54,249 bases of DNA from Erysipelotrichaceae bacterium (GTDB lineage: Bacteria; Bacillota_I; Bacilli_A; Erysipelotrichales; Coprobacillaceae), in contig JAETPY010000006.1 of NCBI GenBank assembly GCA_021770925.1, positions 1 through 54,249 of the forward strand, in the 5' to 3' direction. A model generated the notes under the pieces. The model saw only the letters and a list, made by a program, of their open reading frames with translations, was not told the origin of the DNA and ran no database searches. Shown here piece by piece: positions 8,489 through 17,799 of the stretch. Position 1 is the stretch's first letter. Each line of letters begins with the position of its first letter. Position numbers and translations under genes: made by a program.

Positions 8489-8670
8489 CATCCTGCGTCT
8501 GCAAAGTACCGTGGGCTCTCCGAGGGTCATGCGGCTCTTTTCGAGCCTTTACCACGATTGTTTCTCAATCGTGGCACCTCAATTCAATGAATTTCGGTGA
8601 AGTAAACGAACGAAATATTGATTATATTTTCATAATCATTCCCTTCGTTTCCATCATTCCGTGTCGGTAT

Positions 8671-8746
8671 GTGACGATGGTGACAGTATATCAACACCGT
8701 CACTACCCATCAAGAAAACATCGTCACAACCGTCACGCATCGTCAC
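8671..8746. repeat. CGTCAC iteron-like repeats
   Basis: CGTCAC occurs at 8698, 8722, 8731 and 8741 on the plus strand and once inverted at 8671. Three of these extend to CATCGTCAC (8719-8727, 8738-8746, and inverted 8671-8679). They end at the stop codon of the RepA-like gene. They could bind that ATPase or an accessory protein in replication or relaxosome assembly. Confidence 0.5.
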
Positions 8747-9894
8747 TCTCGAAGAAAAGTTAAGCGTACTTTTCTTCCCTCGTGGAATCGCTTGTTCTCA
8801 TATTTGATATGATAATCATCTTTAAGATTACCAACATTGACATTCAATTTTAATGTTAATGCATTTGCTTTCATGTCAATACCGAGATATTCAACAAGCT
8901 CAGTTGGGCTTCCCATCCAGCATGGATTGTCCGCATTGATTCGCTTTGCGATTTCTTCTAATACTGGTTCAGATGGTTCTTCCCATATTTCGATTTCAGC
9001 CTTATCAAACTCCCATACAAGAGTTTGCTGATTACGAACAAGACGAAATCTTTGATCAGGCTGATCTCTACCCGATACATCAAGAACAGCACTGTTACTT
9101 GTTCGTTTTTCTTTTGTAAGAATAAACGCTCCATCTGCAGCACCAAGCAATCCATTCGTTCCTGATATTGAATCAAACTTGTCATTTGATTGTTGCTTTC
9201 TTGTATGATGTACAATAATGATACAAACGCCATTTGCATCAGCAAATGATTTTAATCTTGTAATGATTTGATAGTCACTTGCGTAGCTATAATTTTCTCC
9301 ACCCGTTTCTCTCACTTTTTGTAGAGTATCAATAATGATCAATTTGGTATCTGGTTGTTCTTTCATAAATTGAGTTAATTGTTCATCTAATCCCTCACCT
9401 AATTTACCTGCTGAAACAGAAAAGAACACGTTATCAGTACCTTCTGTACCAAACATACGATATAAGCGATCTTGCAAACGTTTATAAGTATCTTCTAATG
9501 CAAGATATAGTACTTTTGATTTTTTAACAGGAAGTCCCCATAGTGGAGTACCAGTACCTACATGATAAGCAAGTTGTGCCATCATAAAACTTTTACCCAG
9601 TTTAGGTGCTCCTACAAACAAGTAAGTTCCTTCATATAACAAGCCTTCAATCAATGGCGTTTTACTTTCATATACATTATCATATAATTGATTCATCGAA
9701 ACAACTTCAAGAAATGCAGGATCATTTTTTCGTTCTAATTCTTTCTGTAAATCTCTTAAAACCTCATCCATGGTCTTGAAATCATTGTCCCAATTGTCTA
9801 TACTATTTGTTGTACATATTAGATTTGACTGCTCAGCATCTGCGCCAACAGATACATCACAAGCAGTCATTTCTTTTTTATCATCGTTAATCAT
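8743..9894 (-). CDS. RepA-like AAA ATPase (DnaB/RecA-fold helicase of a mobile element)
   Basis: About 383 aa. Walker A is GAPKLGKS (residue ~100), Walker B is LIIIDTLQ, and the sensor stretch is CIIIVHHTRK, all in the order seen in AAA_25/RepA hexameric helicases of plasmids and integrative mobilizable elements. The last ~60 residues (PTELVEYLGID...) look like a winged-helix DNA-binding tail. The ATG at 9894 is preferred over the one at 9903 because the GGAG site abuts the latter. The reading frame overlaps the end of the mobC-like gene by a few bases, so the two are translationally coupled. It probably drives autonomous replication of the excised circle. Confidence 0.8.
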   Translation of the reverse strand: MINDDKKEMTACDVSVGADAEQSNLICTTNSIDNWDNDFKTMDEVLRDLQKELERKNDPAFLEVVSMNQLYDNVYESKTPLIEGLLYEGTYLFVGAPKLGKSFMMAQLAYHVGTGTPLWGLPVKKSKVLYLALEDTYKRLQDRLYRMFGTEGTDNVFFSVSAGKLGEGLDEQLTQFMKEQPDTKLIIIDTLQKVRETGGENYSYASDYQIITRLKSFADANGVCIIIVHHTRKQQSNDKFDSISGTNGLLGAADGAFILTKEKRTSNSAVLDVSGRDQPDQRFRLVRNQQTLVWEFDKAEIEIWEEPSEPVLEEIAKRINADNPCWMGSPTELVEYLGIDMKANALTLKLNVNVGNLKDDYHIKYENKRFHEGRKVRLTFLRE

Positions 9895-10219
9895 CACTTT
9901 CATCTCCTTTTAATCCTTTCATCATAACTGTTATTAAATCAATCGTATCAAGTATGTCATCTGCAACATCACCTCCTTGAGCTATTCTTTGAAGTTCTTC
10001 ATAAATGCCATCCATTTGTGTTTTTAAAGCCTTAAACACTCTAGGATTGGGTTGAACCACCACTTCTCTATTCATACATTTTCGATAACAGTATTCCTGC
10101 TTAGGAAGTCCAGATAAAGCAACTGCACGATTCAGTTCTGCCTGTTCTTCTGGTGAAACTCTAAAACCTACAGTAATACTTCTAAAACGATTACGTTTAT
10201 CAACATTTTTCGCAGTCAT
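9887..10219 (-). CDS. MobC-like relaxosome accessory protein
   Basis: 110 aa. An N-terminal ribbon-helix-helix pattern (ITVGFRVSPEEQAELNRAV, then PKQEYCYRKCM) is followed by an acidic helical tail. This is typical of MobC proteins that bind oriT and help the relaxase open the DNA. It starts 4 bp after the integrase stop with an AAAGGAG site and overlaps the RepA-like gene. A ribbon-helix-helix regulator with another job is the alternative. Confidence 0.65.
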   Translation of the reverse strand: MTAKNVDKRNRFRSITVGFRVSPEEQAELNRAVALSGLPKQEYCYRKCMNREVVVQPNPRVFKALKTQMDGIYEELQRIAQGGDVADDILDTIDLITVMMKGLKGDESDD

Positions 10220-10223
10220 AATC

Positions 10224-11300
10224 TCACGCTCCTTTGTTCATATCATTTAATTTAGTAGCCATTTCAATTTGTTTAGATGGGAATAAATGAGCATAACGAT
10301 ATGTGATATCTATACTTTCATGTCCAACTCTATCTGCTATCGCCACAGCTGAAAATCCCATATCAATCAACAAACTGATATGACTATGACGTAAATCATG
10401 AATTCTAATTCTTTTTACACCAGCTTCTTTAGAACCTCTGTCCATTTCATGGTGCAAGTAACTTTTAGTAATATTAAATATCCTATCTTTCTTTCTCAAT
10501 CCATACTGCAATTGAAAGAACTCTTGCATCTCAGCTGCTAGAAAATCTGGCATTTGAACTGTTCGATTACTCTTTCGTGTTTTAGGTGAAGTAATCACAT
10601 CTTGTCCTTTTAAACGTTGATAGGACTTACTTATCTTGACTGTTTTCTTTTCAAAATCAAAATCTGCAGGAGTTAAAGCTAACAGTTCACCCTCACGTAT
10701 TCCAGTCCAATAAAGCATTTCAAATGCATAAAATGAAATAGGTTTATCCATTATCACTTCACTAAACTTTTGATACTCCTCTTTTGTCCAAAACAACATT
10801 TCTTTACTTTCTTCAACACCCATATTTCCAGCTTTAGCAGCTGGATTACTACGAAGATCGTAGTATCTGATTGCATGATTGAAGATAGCAGATAGTTGAT
10901 TATGAACAGTTTTTAAATAAGTTTGAGAATATGGTTGTCTATTTTCATCTCGAAATGCAAGCAGTTGGTTTTGCCATTCAATGACATCTTTTGTTGTAAT
11001 CTCATTGATTTTTTTCTCTTTGAAGTAAGGCAAAATCTTTTTTGTGATAATATGCTCTTTTGTCAGCCAAGTATTTTCTTTTATTCTTGGTTTAATATCT
11101 TGACAATAAAGTTCAATAAAAGCATCAAATGGCATTTCTAAATCACCTGCTGTCTGCTGATGAAAAACTCTTTCCCATGCAAGTGCTTCTTTCTTAGTTT
11201 TAAAACCACGTTTACATTTAGATTTCCTCGCTCCAGTCCAATCGGTGTATTGAGTAACAACATACCATGAACTATCATTTTCATATTTATAAGCTGGCAT
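10224..11300 (-). CDS. int: Tyrosine recombinase (integrase) of the guaA-site element
   Basis: 358 aa, normal for ICE/IME and phage integrases. The N-terminus has an arm-binding AP2-like region (WYVVTQYTDWTGARKSK) and a SAM-like core-binding domain. The catalytic residues are present: Arg in WTGIREGELLAL (about 200), H-x-x-R in HDLRHSH (about 300), His in VGHES and the nucleophilic Tyr in TYRYAHLF (about 336). Its ATG overlaps the excisionase stop (TAATG), so the two are coupled. It lies about 1.1 kb from the guaA junction. The likely substrates are the TATTCGAACTC cores at both ends. Confidence 0.93.
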   Translation of the reverse strand: MPAYKYENDSSWYVVTQYTDWTGARKSKCKRGFKTKKEALAWERVFHQQTAGDLEMPFDAFIELYCQDIKPRIKENTWLTKEHIITKKILPYFKEKKINEITTKDVIEWQNQLLAFRDENRQPYSQTYLKTVHNQLSAIFNHAIRYYDLRSNPAAKAGNMGVEESKEMLFWTKEEYQKFSEVIMDKPISFYAFEMLYWTGIREGELLALTPADFDFEKKTVKISKSYQRLKGQDVITSPKTRKSNRTVQMPDFLAAEMQEFFQLQYGLRKKDRIFNITKSYLHHEMDRGSKEAGVKRIRIHDLRHSHISLLIDMGFSAVAIADRVGHESIDITYRYAHLFPSKQIEMATKLNDMNKGA

Positions 11301-11488
11301 TAGTCATTCCTCCTTTCCATTCCATATAATCTTTCGCCAAAATACTGTCTACTTACTTTACCAGCAATTGTGATATAACCTTTTGCTTTCAATTCATCAT
11401 TAAGTTTTTTCACAATCTTATAAGCATGTCCTACAGAAATACTTAACTCTTTAGCAACTTCTTCAGCTGTAATCAATGAACTTTCCAT
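11300..11488 (-). CDS. xis: Excisionase-like helix-turn-helix protein
   Basis: 62 aa with a winged-helix/MerR-like motif (ITAEEVAKELSISVGHAYKIV) typical of excisionases and of small DNA-binding proteins placed before integrases. It overlaps int through TAATG. A strong RBS (AAGGAGG) and a sigma-A promoter lie upstream. It probably biases the integrase towards excision; a transcription regulator is the alternative. Confidence 0.7.
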   Translation of the reverse strand: MESSLITAEEVAKELSISVGHAYKIVKKLNDELKAKGYITIAGKVSRQYFGERLYGMERRND

Positions 11489-11536
11489 GATATCCCTCCT
11501 TTCTACACTAACGCTTTTTGTTTAACTTTCGATTTG

Positions 11537-11565
11537 ATTATACTAAGCATATTCCGTTAAGTCAA
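11537..11565 (-). promoter_or_regulatory. Promoter of the xis-int-mob-rep operon
   Basis: Minus strand TTGACT (11565-11560), 17-bp spacer, TATAAT (11542-11537), ideal for sigma-A and about 50 bp before xis. It faces the XRE gene promoter. Confidence 0.75.
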
Positions 11566-11584
11566 GTGGTTTAAGAGAAAATAC

Positions 11585-11600
11585 TAAACATTTTTGTTTA
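11585..11600. promoter_or_regulatory. Operator-like palindrome O1 for the XRE repressor
   Basis: TAAACA-TTTT-TGTTTA, perfect 6-bp arms, lying between the two divergent promoters. Confidence 0.5.
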
Positions 11601-11607
11601 TGTTCAA

Positions 11608-11637
11608 TTGACATAACTTAAACATATTTGTTATAAT
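11608..11637 (+). promoter_or_regulatory. Promoter of the XRE regulator gene
   Basis: TTGACA (11608-11613), 18-bp spacer, TATAAT (11632-11637), 37 bp before the ATG. Confidence 0.75.
11619..11634. promoter_or_regulatory. Operator-like palindrome O2 overlapping the XRE promoter
   Basis: TAAACA-TATT-TGTTAT, the same motif as O1 34 bp away. It covers the spacer and -10 of the XRE gene promoter, so binding would repress the regulator's own gene. A further TTGTTTAA half-site lies near 11517-11524, before xis. Confidence 0.5.
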
Positions 11638-11673
11638 CAAATCAAGAAATACATGATAAGGAAGTGATTACAT

Positions 11674-12198
11674 ATGGCAATAGGTGAAAGAATACGTTTT
11701 ATTCGTAATTTACGTGGCTTTACACAAAAGTGGCTTGGTACAGCTGTTGGCTTTCCAGAAAAAACAGCAGATATCCGTATGGCTCAGTATGAATCTGGTT
11801 CAAGAACTCCTAAAGATGATTTAGTACAAGCAGTAGCTGATGTGCTTGAAGTATCTCCTCTAGCTTTAAAAGTTCCTGATATAGATAGTAATATAGGATT
11901 TATTCATACTTTGTTTGCAGTTGAAGATTTACATGGTTGCAATGTTGAAGAAATTGATGGTCAAGTTCATCTTGTCTTTGATGTTAAGAAACCATCTACT
12001 GATCCACAAATCTTTCAAATGCTCATGTCTTGGGCAAAGCAAGCTGAGAAATTCCGTAATGGAGAAATATCCAAGGAACAATATGATCAATGGCGATATA
12101 CTTATCCAAGAATGGATAAATCTCAATACTTTGTTAAAGTCATGCCTCAAGATTTAAGCGATGCCATCGTTAAAGGTCTTGAGAACGAAGAAAAATAA
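11674..12198 (+). CDS. XRE-family transcriptional regulator of the element
   Basis: 174 aa. An N-terminal Cro/CI helix-turn-helix (IGERIRFIRNLRGFTQKWLG... then YESGSRTPKDDLVQAVADVL) is followed by an acidic C-terminal domain of ~100 residues without a Ser-Lys peptidase pair that I can see. It is the only plus-strand gene of the element and is divergent from xis-int. Two TAAACA-N4-TGTT palindromes in the shared intergenic region suggest that it represses both directions. An AAGGAAG ribosome site precedes the ATG. Confidence 0.85.
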   Translation: MAIGERIRFIRNLRGFTQKWLGTAVGFPEKTADIRMAQYESGSRTPKDDLVQAVADVLEVSPLALKVPDIDSNIGFIHTLFAVEDLHGCNVEEIDGQVHLVFDVKKPSTDPQIFQMLMSWAKQAEKFRNGEISKEQYDQWRYTYPRMDKSQYFVKVMPQDLSDAIVKGLENEEK

Positions 12199-12217
12199 AC
12201 CTAAAGACGTAAAAATC

Positions 12218-12243
12218 CCGTACTGACATATCCATCAGTACGG
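12218..12243 (+). terminator. Terminator of the XRE gene
   Basis: CCGTACTGA-N8-TCAGTACGG followed by AATCATTTATTTAT, 20 bp after the stop codon. Confidence 0.6.
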
Positions 12244-12300
12244 AATCATTTATTTATATGAATATTTCTAGCGAGCCACTATTTATGACTCTTTTCTCGA

Positions 12301-12313
12301 TAGCCACTCGATA
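12301..12313. repeat. 13-bp inverted repeat, guaA end (partner at 272-284)
   Basis: TAGCCACTCGATA, the exact reverse complement of the copy at 272-284. A related GCGAGCCACTA lies 30 bp to the left. Confidence 0.55.
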
Positions 12314-12341
12314 CCAAGAATAATGGCATATTATGGCAATC

Positions 12342-12359
12342 TTATCAAATTCTTATCAA
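12342..12359. repeat. Arm-type repeat, guaA end of the element
   Basis: TTATCAAATTCTTATCAA, itself two TTATCAAA half-repeats, matches the distal copy at 219-236. It lies about 60 bp from the att core, a plausible distance for an integrase arm site. Confidence 0.5.
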
Positions 12360-12418
12360 AGCCATATACCAATGTTCAATTTACCATGATTTTATGGGCT
12401 TTTTTTGAATTTTGAAAA

Positions 12419-13966
12419 TTATTCGAACTCTATTGTCCCTGGTGGTTTTGAAGTAATATCATACATTACTCTGTTTACCCCACGAACTTCATTTATAATT
12501 CTAGACATAACTTTATTTAATACTTCATATGGAATTTGTGCTGCTTCAGCCGTCATGAAATCAATTGTGTTAACTGCACGTAATGCAACAGCATAATCAT
12601 AAGTTCTTTCATCACCCATAACACCAACAGAACGCATATTTGTTAAAGCTGCAAAGTATTGACCAATTGATTTATCTAAGCCTGCTTTAGCAATCTCTTC
12701 TCTATAGATTGCATCAGCATCTTGAACAATTTTAACCTTTTCACCAGTAACTTCACCAATAATTCTGATTCCAAGTCCTGGTCCTGGGAATGGTTGTCTA
12801 AAGACTAAATATTCAGGAATACCTAATTCTAGTCCGACTTTACGAACTTCATCTTTGAAAAGATCACGTAATGGCTCAATAATTTCTTTGAAGTCTACAG
12901 CATCAGGCAATCCTCCAACATTATGATGAGATTTAATTACTGCTGATTCTCCACCTAAGCCACTTTCAACAACATCAGGATAAATAGTTCCTTGAACTAA
13001 GAAATCTACCACTCCGATCTTTTTAGCTTCTTCTTCAAAAACACGAATAAATTCTTCACCAATAATTTTACGTTTAGTTTCTGGTTCTGTAACTCCTTTT
13101 AATTTTGTGTAATATCTTTCTTGAGCATTAACACGAATAAAGTTTAAATCATATTGCCCTTCTAGTCCAAACACGGCTTCTACTTCATCACCTTCATTTT
13201 TACGAAGTAATCCATGATCAACAAATACACATGTCAATTGATTTCCAATTGCTTTAGATAACAATACTGCCGCAACAGAAGAATCAACTCCACCAGATAA
13301 GGCACATAATACTTTACCATTACCAATTCTTTCTCTAATTGCTTTAATTTGTTCTTCAACAAATGAATCCATACGCCAGTCACCACTACAATTACATACA
13401 TCTAAAACAAAGTTAGATAAAATATTTTTTCCATATTCAGTATGTAATACTTCTGGATGAAATTGAATCGCATATAACTTTTGATCAACTTTTTCACATG
13501 AAGCTACTGGACAATCTTTAGTATAAGAAGTAATTTTAAAACCTGGTCCAATCTTAGAAATATAATCAAAATGACTCATCCAGCAAATCGATTCTTCAGG
13601 AACATCCTTAAATAACTTAGAATCTTTATCATTTACAATTAAATTAGATTTACCATATTCTCTAACATCAGCTCTTTCAACTTTACCACCTAAAATATGC
13701 TGCATCAACTGAGCTCCATAACATAACCCTAATACTGGAATTCCTAATTCAAATAACTCTTTTTTATATGTTGGAGAATCTTCTAAATAACAGCTGTTAG
13801 GGCCACCAGTTAAAATAATTCCCTTAGGATTCATTTCTTTGATCTTTTCAATATCCGTTTTATAAGAATAAATCTCACAATACACATTGCATTCACGAAC
13901 CCTACGAGCCACTAATTGATTATATTGACCACCAAAATCAATAACAATAACTAACTCTCTTTTCAC
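12419..13966 (-). CDS. guaA: GMP synthase (glutamine-hydrolysing)
   Basis: 515 aa, full length. It converts XMP to GMP using glutamine and ATP. The N-terminal class I amidotransferase has the nucleophile Cys in GLCYGAQLM and the His in FHPEV; the ATP-pyrophosphatase has the P-loop SGGVDSSV; the C-terminal dimerization domain ends PPGTIEFE. It starts at GTG 13966 behind a GGAGGAAG site. It begins 12 bp after the purA stop, so the two genes of the terminal purine branches are one operon. Its last codons and stop form the attachment site of the mobile element. Confidence 0.97.
   Translation of the reverse strand: MKRELVIVIDFGGQYNQLVARRVRECNVYCEIYSYKTDIEKIKEMNPKGIILTGGPNSCYLEDSPTYKKELFELGIPVLGLCYGAQLMQHILGGKVERADVREYGKSNLIVNDKDSKLFKDVPEESICWMSHFDYISKIGPGFKITSYTKDCPVASCEKVDQKLYAIQFHPEVLHTEYGKNILSNFVLDVCNCSGDWRMDSFVEEQIKAIRERIGNGKVLCALSGGVDSSVAAVLLSKAIGNQLTCVFVDHGLLRKNEGDEVEAVFGLEGQYDLNFIRVNAQERYYTKLKGVTEPETKRKIIGEEFIRVFEEEAKKIGVVDFLVQGTIYPDVVESGLGGESAVIKSHHNVGGLPDAVDFKEIIEPLRDLFKDEVRKVGLELGIPEYLVFRQPFPGPGLGIRIIGEVTGEKVKIVQDADAIYREEIAKAGLDKSIGQYFAALTNMRSVGVMGDERTYDYAVALRAVNTIDFMTAEAAQIPYEVLNKVMSRIINEVRGVNRVMYDITSKPPGTIEFE
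12420..12430. repeat. guaA-proximal attachment-site copy (att core)
   Basis: TATTCGAACTC overlapping the last three guaA codons and its TAA stop (read on the minus strand as GAG TTC GAA TA). It rebuilds the guaA 3' end after insertion, the usual arrangement for tyrosine-recombinase elements using a gene 3' end. Confidence 0.7.
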
Positions 13967-13978
13967 GCATCTTCCTCC

Positions 13979-15370
<1,392 letters not shown>

Positions 15371-15415
15371 TTAGTAAAATTAATATATTATAATTATGAT
15401 ATAAGGAGTACTTAT

Positions 15416-16294
15416 ATGTATATCAAATTAGAACAATATAAAATATTTAATGAAGCTGCTACTACTTTATCATTTTCCACAGCTGCTAGAAACTTATTTA
15501 TATCTCAATCTGCTGTTTCTCAAACAATCAGCAGCATTGAAAAAGAACTACAAACCCAACTATTTATCCGAAATTCTAAAGGGGTTAGTTTAACCAAAGA
15601 AGGAAAACTATTACATCAACAAATAGATAAAGCTTTATCTATTATTACTGGAGTTGAAAATCAGCTATCTAACTATCATGAACTAAAAGAAGGTGAATTA
15701 ATCATTGGCGCTGGAGATACTTTTAGTGAGTATTTTTTAACAGCTTATATAGTTAAATTTAAACAATTGTATCCTGGCGTTAAAATTAAAGTAATTAATC
15801 GTACTAGTTTAGAAACACGAGAATTACTAAAATCTGATCAAATTGATATCGGTTTTTTAAATCTGCCCATTAAAGATGATTCACTTATAATCAAAGAATG
15901 TTTTCAAGTCCATGATATTTTTGTTTCCAAAAATTTAGATAACTATATCTATTCATTTGATGAATTAGCTAATCAGCCATTGATCTTATTAGAAAAATCA
16001 TCAAATACCAGAAATCGTATTGATAACTATTTTGCTGAAAAAGGACTACTGCTAAAACCAACTATTGAATTAGGTGCTCATAACTTATTACTAGACTTTG
16101 CTCGTGCCGGCTTAGGAATTTCATGTGTCATTAAAGAATTCTCACAAGATTTACTTGATCAGGGAATTCTTCATGAAATCAAAACTACTCAGCCTCTACC
16201 TAAACGAAGTATTGGTTATGCCTATCCTAAAAGACGCAGTCAGTCAATTGCTACTAATAAATTTATTGAATTAATTGCTAAAAATGATGATTAG
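15416..16294 (+). CDS. LysR-family transcriptional regulator
   Basis: 292 aa, standard length. The N-terminal winged helix-turn-helix (FNEAATTLSFSTAARNLFISQSAVSQTI) is followed by a periplasmic-binding-protein-like effector domain from about residue 90. It resembles CysL/YeiE-type members, but the inducer cannot be read from sequence. It is divergent from purA with a 160-bp shared promoter region holding a 9-bp inverted repeat, so it may act on itself, on purA-guaA or on both. An AAGGAG site precedes the ATG. A run of the pattern TAGCGGTATTAG...CTAATACCGCTA (16325-16355) follows the stop and probably terminates it. Confidence 0.88.
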   Translation: MYIKLEQYKIFNEAATTLSFSTAARNLFISQSAVSQTISSIEKELQTQLFIRNSKGVSLTKEGKLLHQQIDKALSIITGVENQLSNYHELKEGELIIGAGDTFSEYFLTAYIVKFKQLYPGVKIKVINRTSLETRELLKSDQIDIGFLNLPIKDDSLIIKECFQVHDIFVSKNLDNYIYSFDELANQPLILLEKSSNTRNRIDNYFAEKGLLLKPTIELGAHNLLLDFARAGLGISCVIKEFSQDLLDQGILHEIKTTQPLPKRSIGYAYPKRRSQSIATNKFIELIAKNDD

Positions 16295-16324
16295 ATACAA
16301 AAAACTATTTATCAATAAAATATA

Positions 16325-16355
16325 TAGCGGTATTAGCTAAATCTCTAATACCGCT
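16325..16355 (+). terminator. Terminator of the LysR gene
   Basis: TAGCGGTATTAG and CTAATACCGCTA form a 12-bp stem about 30 bp after the stop. The following tract is AT-rich but has only short T runs. Confidence 0.5.
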
Positions 16356-16469
16356 ACTATTCGCTATTTTACTTTAAAATCAGCCTACAACACTTATCAA
16401 ATTATCTTTTCATCAATGTGATATTTATAAAACTTCATAATCCAGCTGTCTTGATTACCCTAAAAAATA

Positions 16470-16721
16470 CTATCCCTTTAATCCTCTTGACTGGCGGTCC
16501 ATATCTTCAACAACAATATCATAAATTTCACCAAGGGTAGCGCAATACTCTAATACCTGCCATGGTTCATTAGTATGAAAATGAATTTTAATTAACTCAT
16601 CATCACCAACCACCAATAAACAGTCACCTTTAAAATTCTCTATAAAATAATCATTAATTGCATCTTCATCAAGGTTTTCACCTTCAATTAATAATTGAGT
16701 ATCATATCTAAATTCAAGCAT
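16470..16721 (-). CDS. Small stand-alone FakA-middle-domain-like protein
   Basis: 83 aa. It resembles the middle domain of the fatty-acid/dihydroxyacetone kinase FakA (YloV): a YDTQLLIEGENLDEDAI start, then IKIHFHTNEPWQVLEYC and GEIYDIVVEDM, where FakA proteins carry IKVHIHTN..PG.VLE.A. The His pair in HFHTN matches family members often named 'kinase to dihydroxyacetone kinase'. It lacks any ATP-binding Dak2 domain and any FakB part, so it is not a kinase on its own. It follows cinA at 7 bp and is probably co-transcribed with it. Its function is unknown. Confidence 0.6.
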   Translation of the reverse strand: MLEFRYDTQLLIEGENLDEDAINDYFIENFKGDCLLVVGDDELIKIHFHTNEPWQVLEYCATLGEIYDIVVEDMDRQSRGLKG

Positions 16722-16728
16722 ACTTTTC

Positions 16729-17799
16729 TTAATTATAATTCTGCTGGGTTAAAAACTGATATACCCGACTAATAATTCTCGATTCTAATTTACTACATGA
16801 TAAAGCTGGATCCTTTAATAAAGGTACTTCAAAACAATCTTTGCGATCTAAGTACTCAAGTTCAATCTTAACAATCACACCTAAACGATGGTCTAAACAA
16901 TCAATTGTCATTGTCAATATTTCCTCGCTATGATTTTCCCCCAAACTAAAACCATCACGTAACCTAAACTTATCACAATTATAAATAATAAAATATGATG
17001 GCATGATCTTTGCTAATGCTTCTTTTAAATTAGGCTCTCTAATAATATATTTACCAATTACAGCTTCAATTCTTTCTTTAATTGGTGCCATCTTTTTATC
17101 AGCAGCTTCTTTAGAACCGACTTTACATCCTAAACGTATACGTACAGTTTCTTCAGAAGCATATAAAGCAATACTTACTTCGTTTTGCTGATTGATTAAA
17201 TCTTCTAACACTTCATCAACTTTACTTTCACCAATCCCCATGGTTAAAAAATCATAAGTATAAATAACATCTTTTTTATATTTACTTAAATAATCTTTTA
17301 ACACATGATCTACAATATATTTCATTTCTTTAGGTGGACCAGGCAGATTAATAATCATTTTTTCATCACGGGACATTACACAGCCATTGGCAGTACCTAC
17401 TTCATTTTCTAAAATATAACAATCTTTAGGAAAATAAGCTTGTTTAAAGTTATTTTCAGGAATTCCACCCCAGCTAGTTACAAATCGACACTTTTCCTCA
17501 ACTTTTTTAGCTTCTTCTTCTAAACAAACCAGTTCCAATCCTAAATACTGGGCTGATAGTTCTTTTGTTAAATCATCCTGTGTTGGTCCTAACCCCCCTG
17601 TTGTAATAACACAATTAGCCCCTCGCTTAAAAGCAATATCTAAACATTCTTTAAAGCGATTAGGATTATCGCCAACAGTTGTTTGAAAATAAACATCAAA
17701 TCCCAAATCCTTACACATCTTTTGAATATATGTTGCATTAGTATTAACAATTTCACCAAGTAATAATTCTGTACCAACATTAATAATTTCTACATTCAT
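16729..17799 (-). CDS. CinA-like MoCF-domain protein lacking the usual amidase domain
   Basis: 356 aa. Residues 1-~170 are a clear CinA N-terminal MoaB/MogA-like (COG1058) domain: INVGTELLLGEIVNTNA, ITTGGLGPTQDDLTKE and NLPGPPKEM. A linker domain (SKVDEVLEDLI...VRIRLG) follows. From about residue 265 the sequence should become the PncC/CinA C-terminal amidase, but it reads instead YFIIYNCDKFRLRDGF... with no sign of that family. CinA proteins take part in NMN/ADP-ribose salvage, where the N-terminal part is an ADP-ribose pyrophosphatase. This one may have only that activity. An AGGAGGAG site precedes the ATG. Confidence 0.8.
   Translation of the reverse strand: MNVEIINVGTELLLGEIVNTNATYIQKMCKDLGFDVYFQTTVGDNPNRFKECLDIAFKRGANCVITTGGLGPTQDDLTKELSAQYLGLELVCLEEEAKKVEEKCRFVTSWGGIPENNFKQAYFPKDCYILENEVGTANGCVMSRDEKMIINLPGPPKEMKYIVDHVLKDYLSKYKKDVIYTYDFLTMGIGESKVDEVLEDLINQQNEVSIALYASEETVRIRLGCKVGSKEAADKKMAPIKERIEAVIGKYIIREPNLKEALAKIMPSYFIIYNCDKFRLRDGFSLGENHSEEILTMTIDCLDHRLGVIVKIELEYLDRKDCFEVPLLKDPALSCSKLESRIISRVYQFLTQQNYN

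Larger units (their letters stand above)
106..12430. mobile_element. Integrative mobilizable element inserted in the 3' end of guaA, carrying a RiPP-like/SNF2/RES cargo
   Basis: Ends are set by an 11-bp repeat, TATTCGAACTC, at 106-116 and at 12420-12430, the latter overlapping the guaA stop codon. Inside the ends lie related 18-bp arm-type repeats (219-236 and 12342-12359, 16 of 18 matching) and a perfect 13-bp inverted repeat (272-284 and 12301-12313). Contents in order from guaA: XRE repressor, excisionase, tyrosine integrase, MobC-like protein, RepA-like ATPase, oriT region, MobV relaxase, then cargo (M42 peptidase, small peptide, radical SAM, SNF2, RES protein). No type IV secretion genes are seen, so it would be mobilizable, not self-conjugative. 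guaA is a known integration hotspot for genomic islands. The extent is inferred from the repeats; a smaller element ending near 7000 with the cargo belonging to the host is the alternative. Confidence 0.75.

Noticed and set aside
8479-8763. Plus-strand 94-codon frame over the oriT/iteron region
   Set aside because: It lies over structured repeats and hairpins and has no ribosome site; chance frame.
11929-12157. Alternative frames inside the XRE gene on both strands
   Set aside because: Shadow frames of a strong gene with good start and helix-turn-helix.
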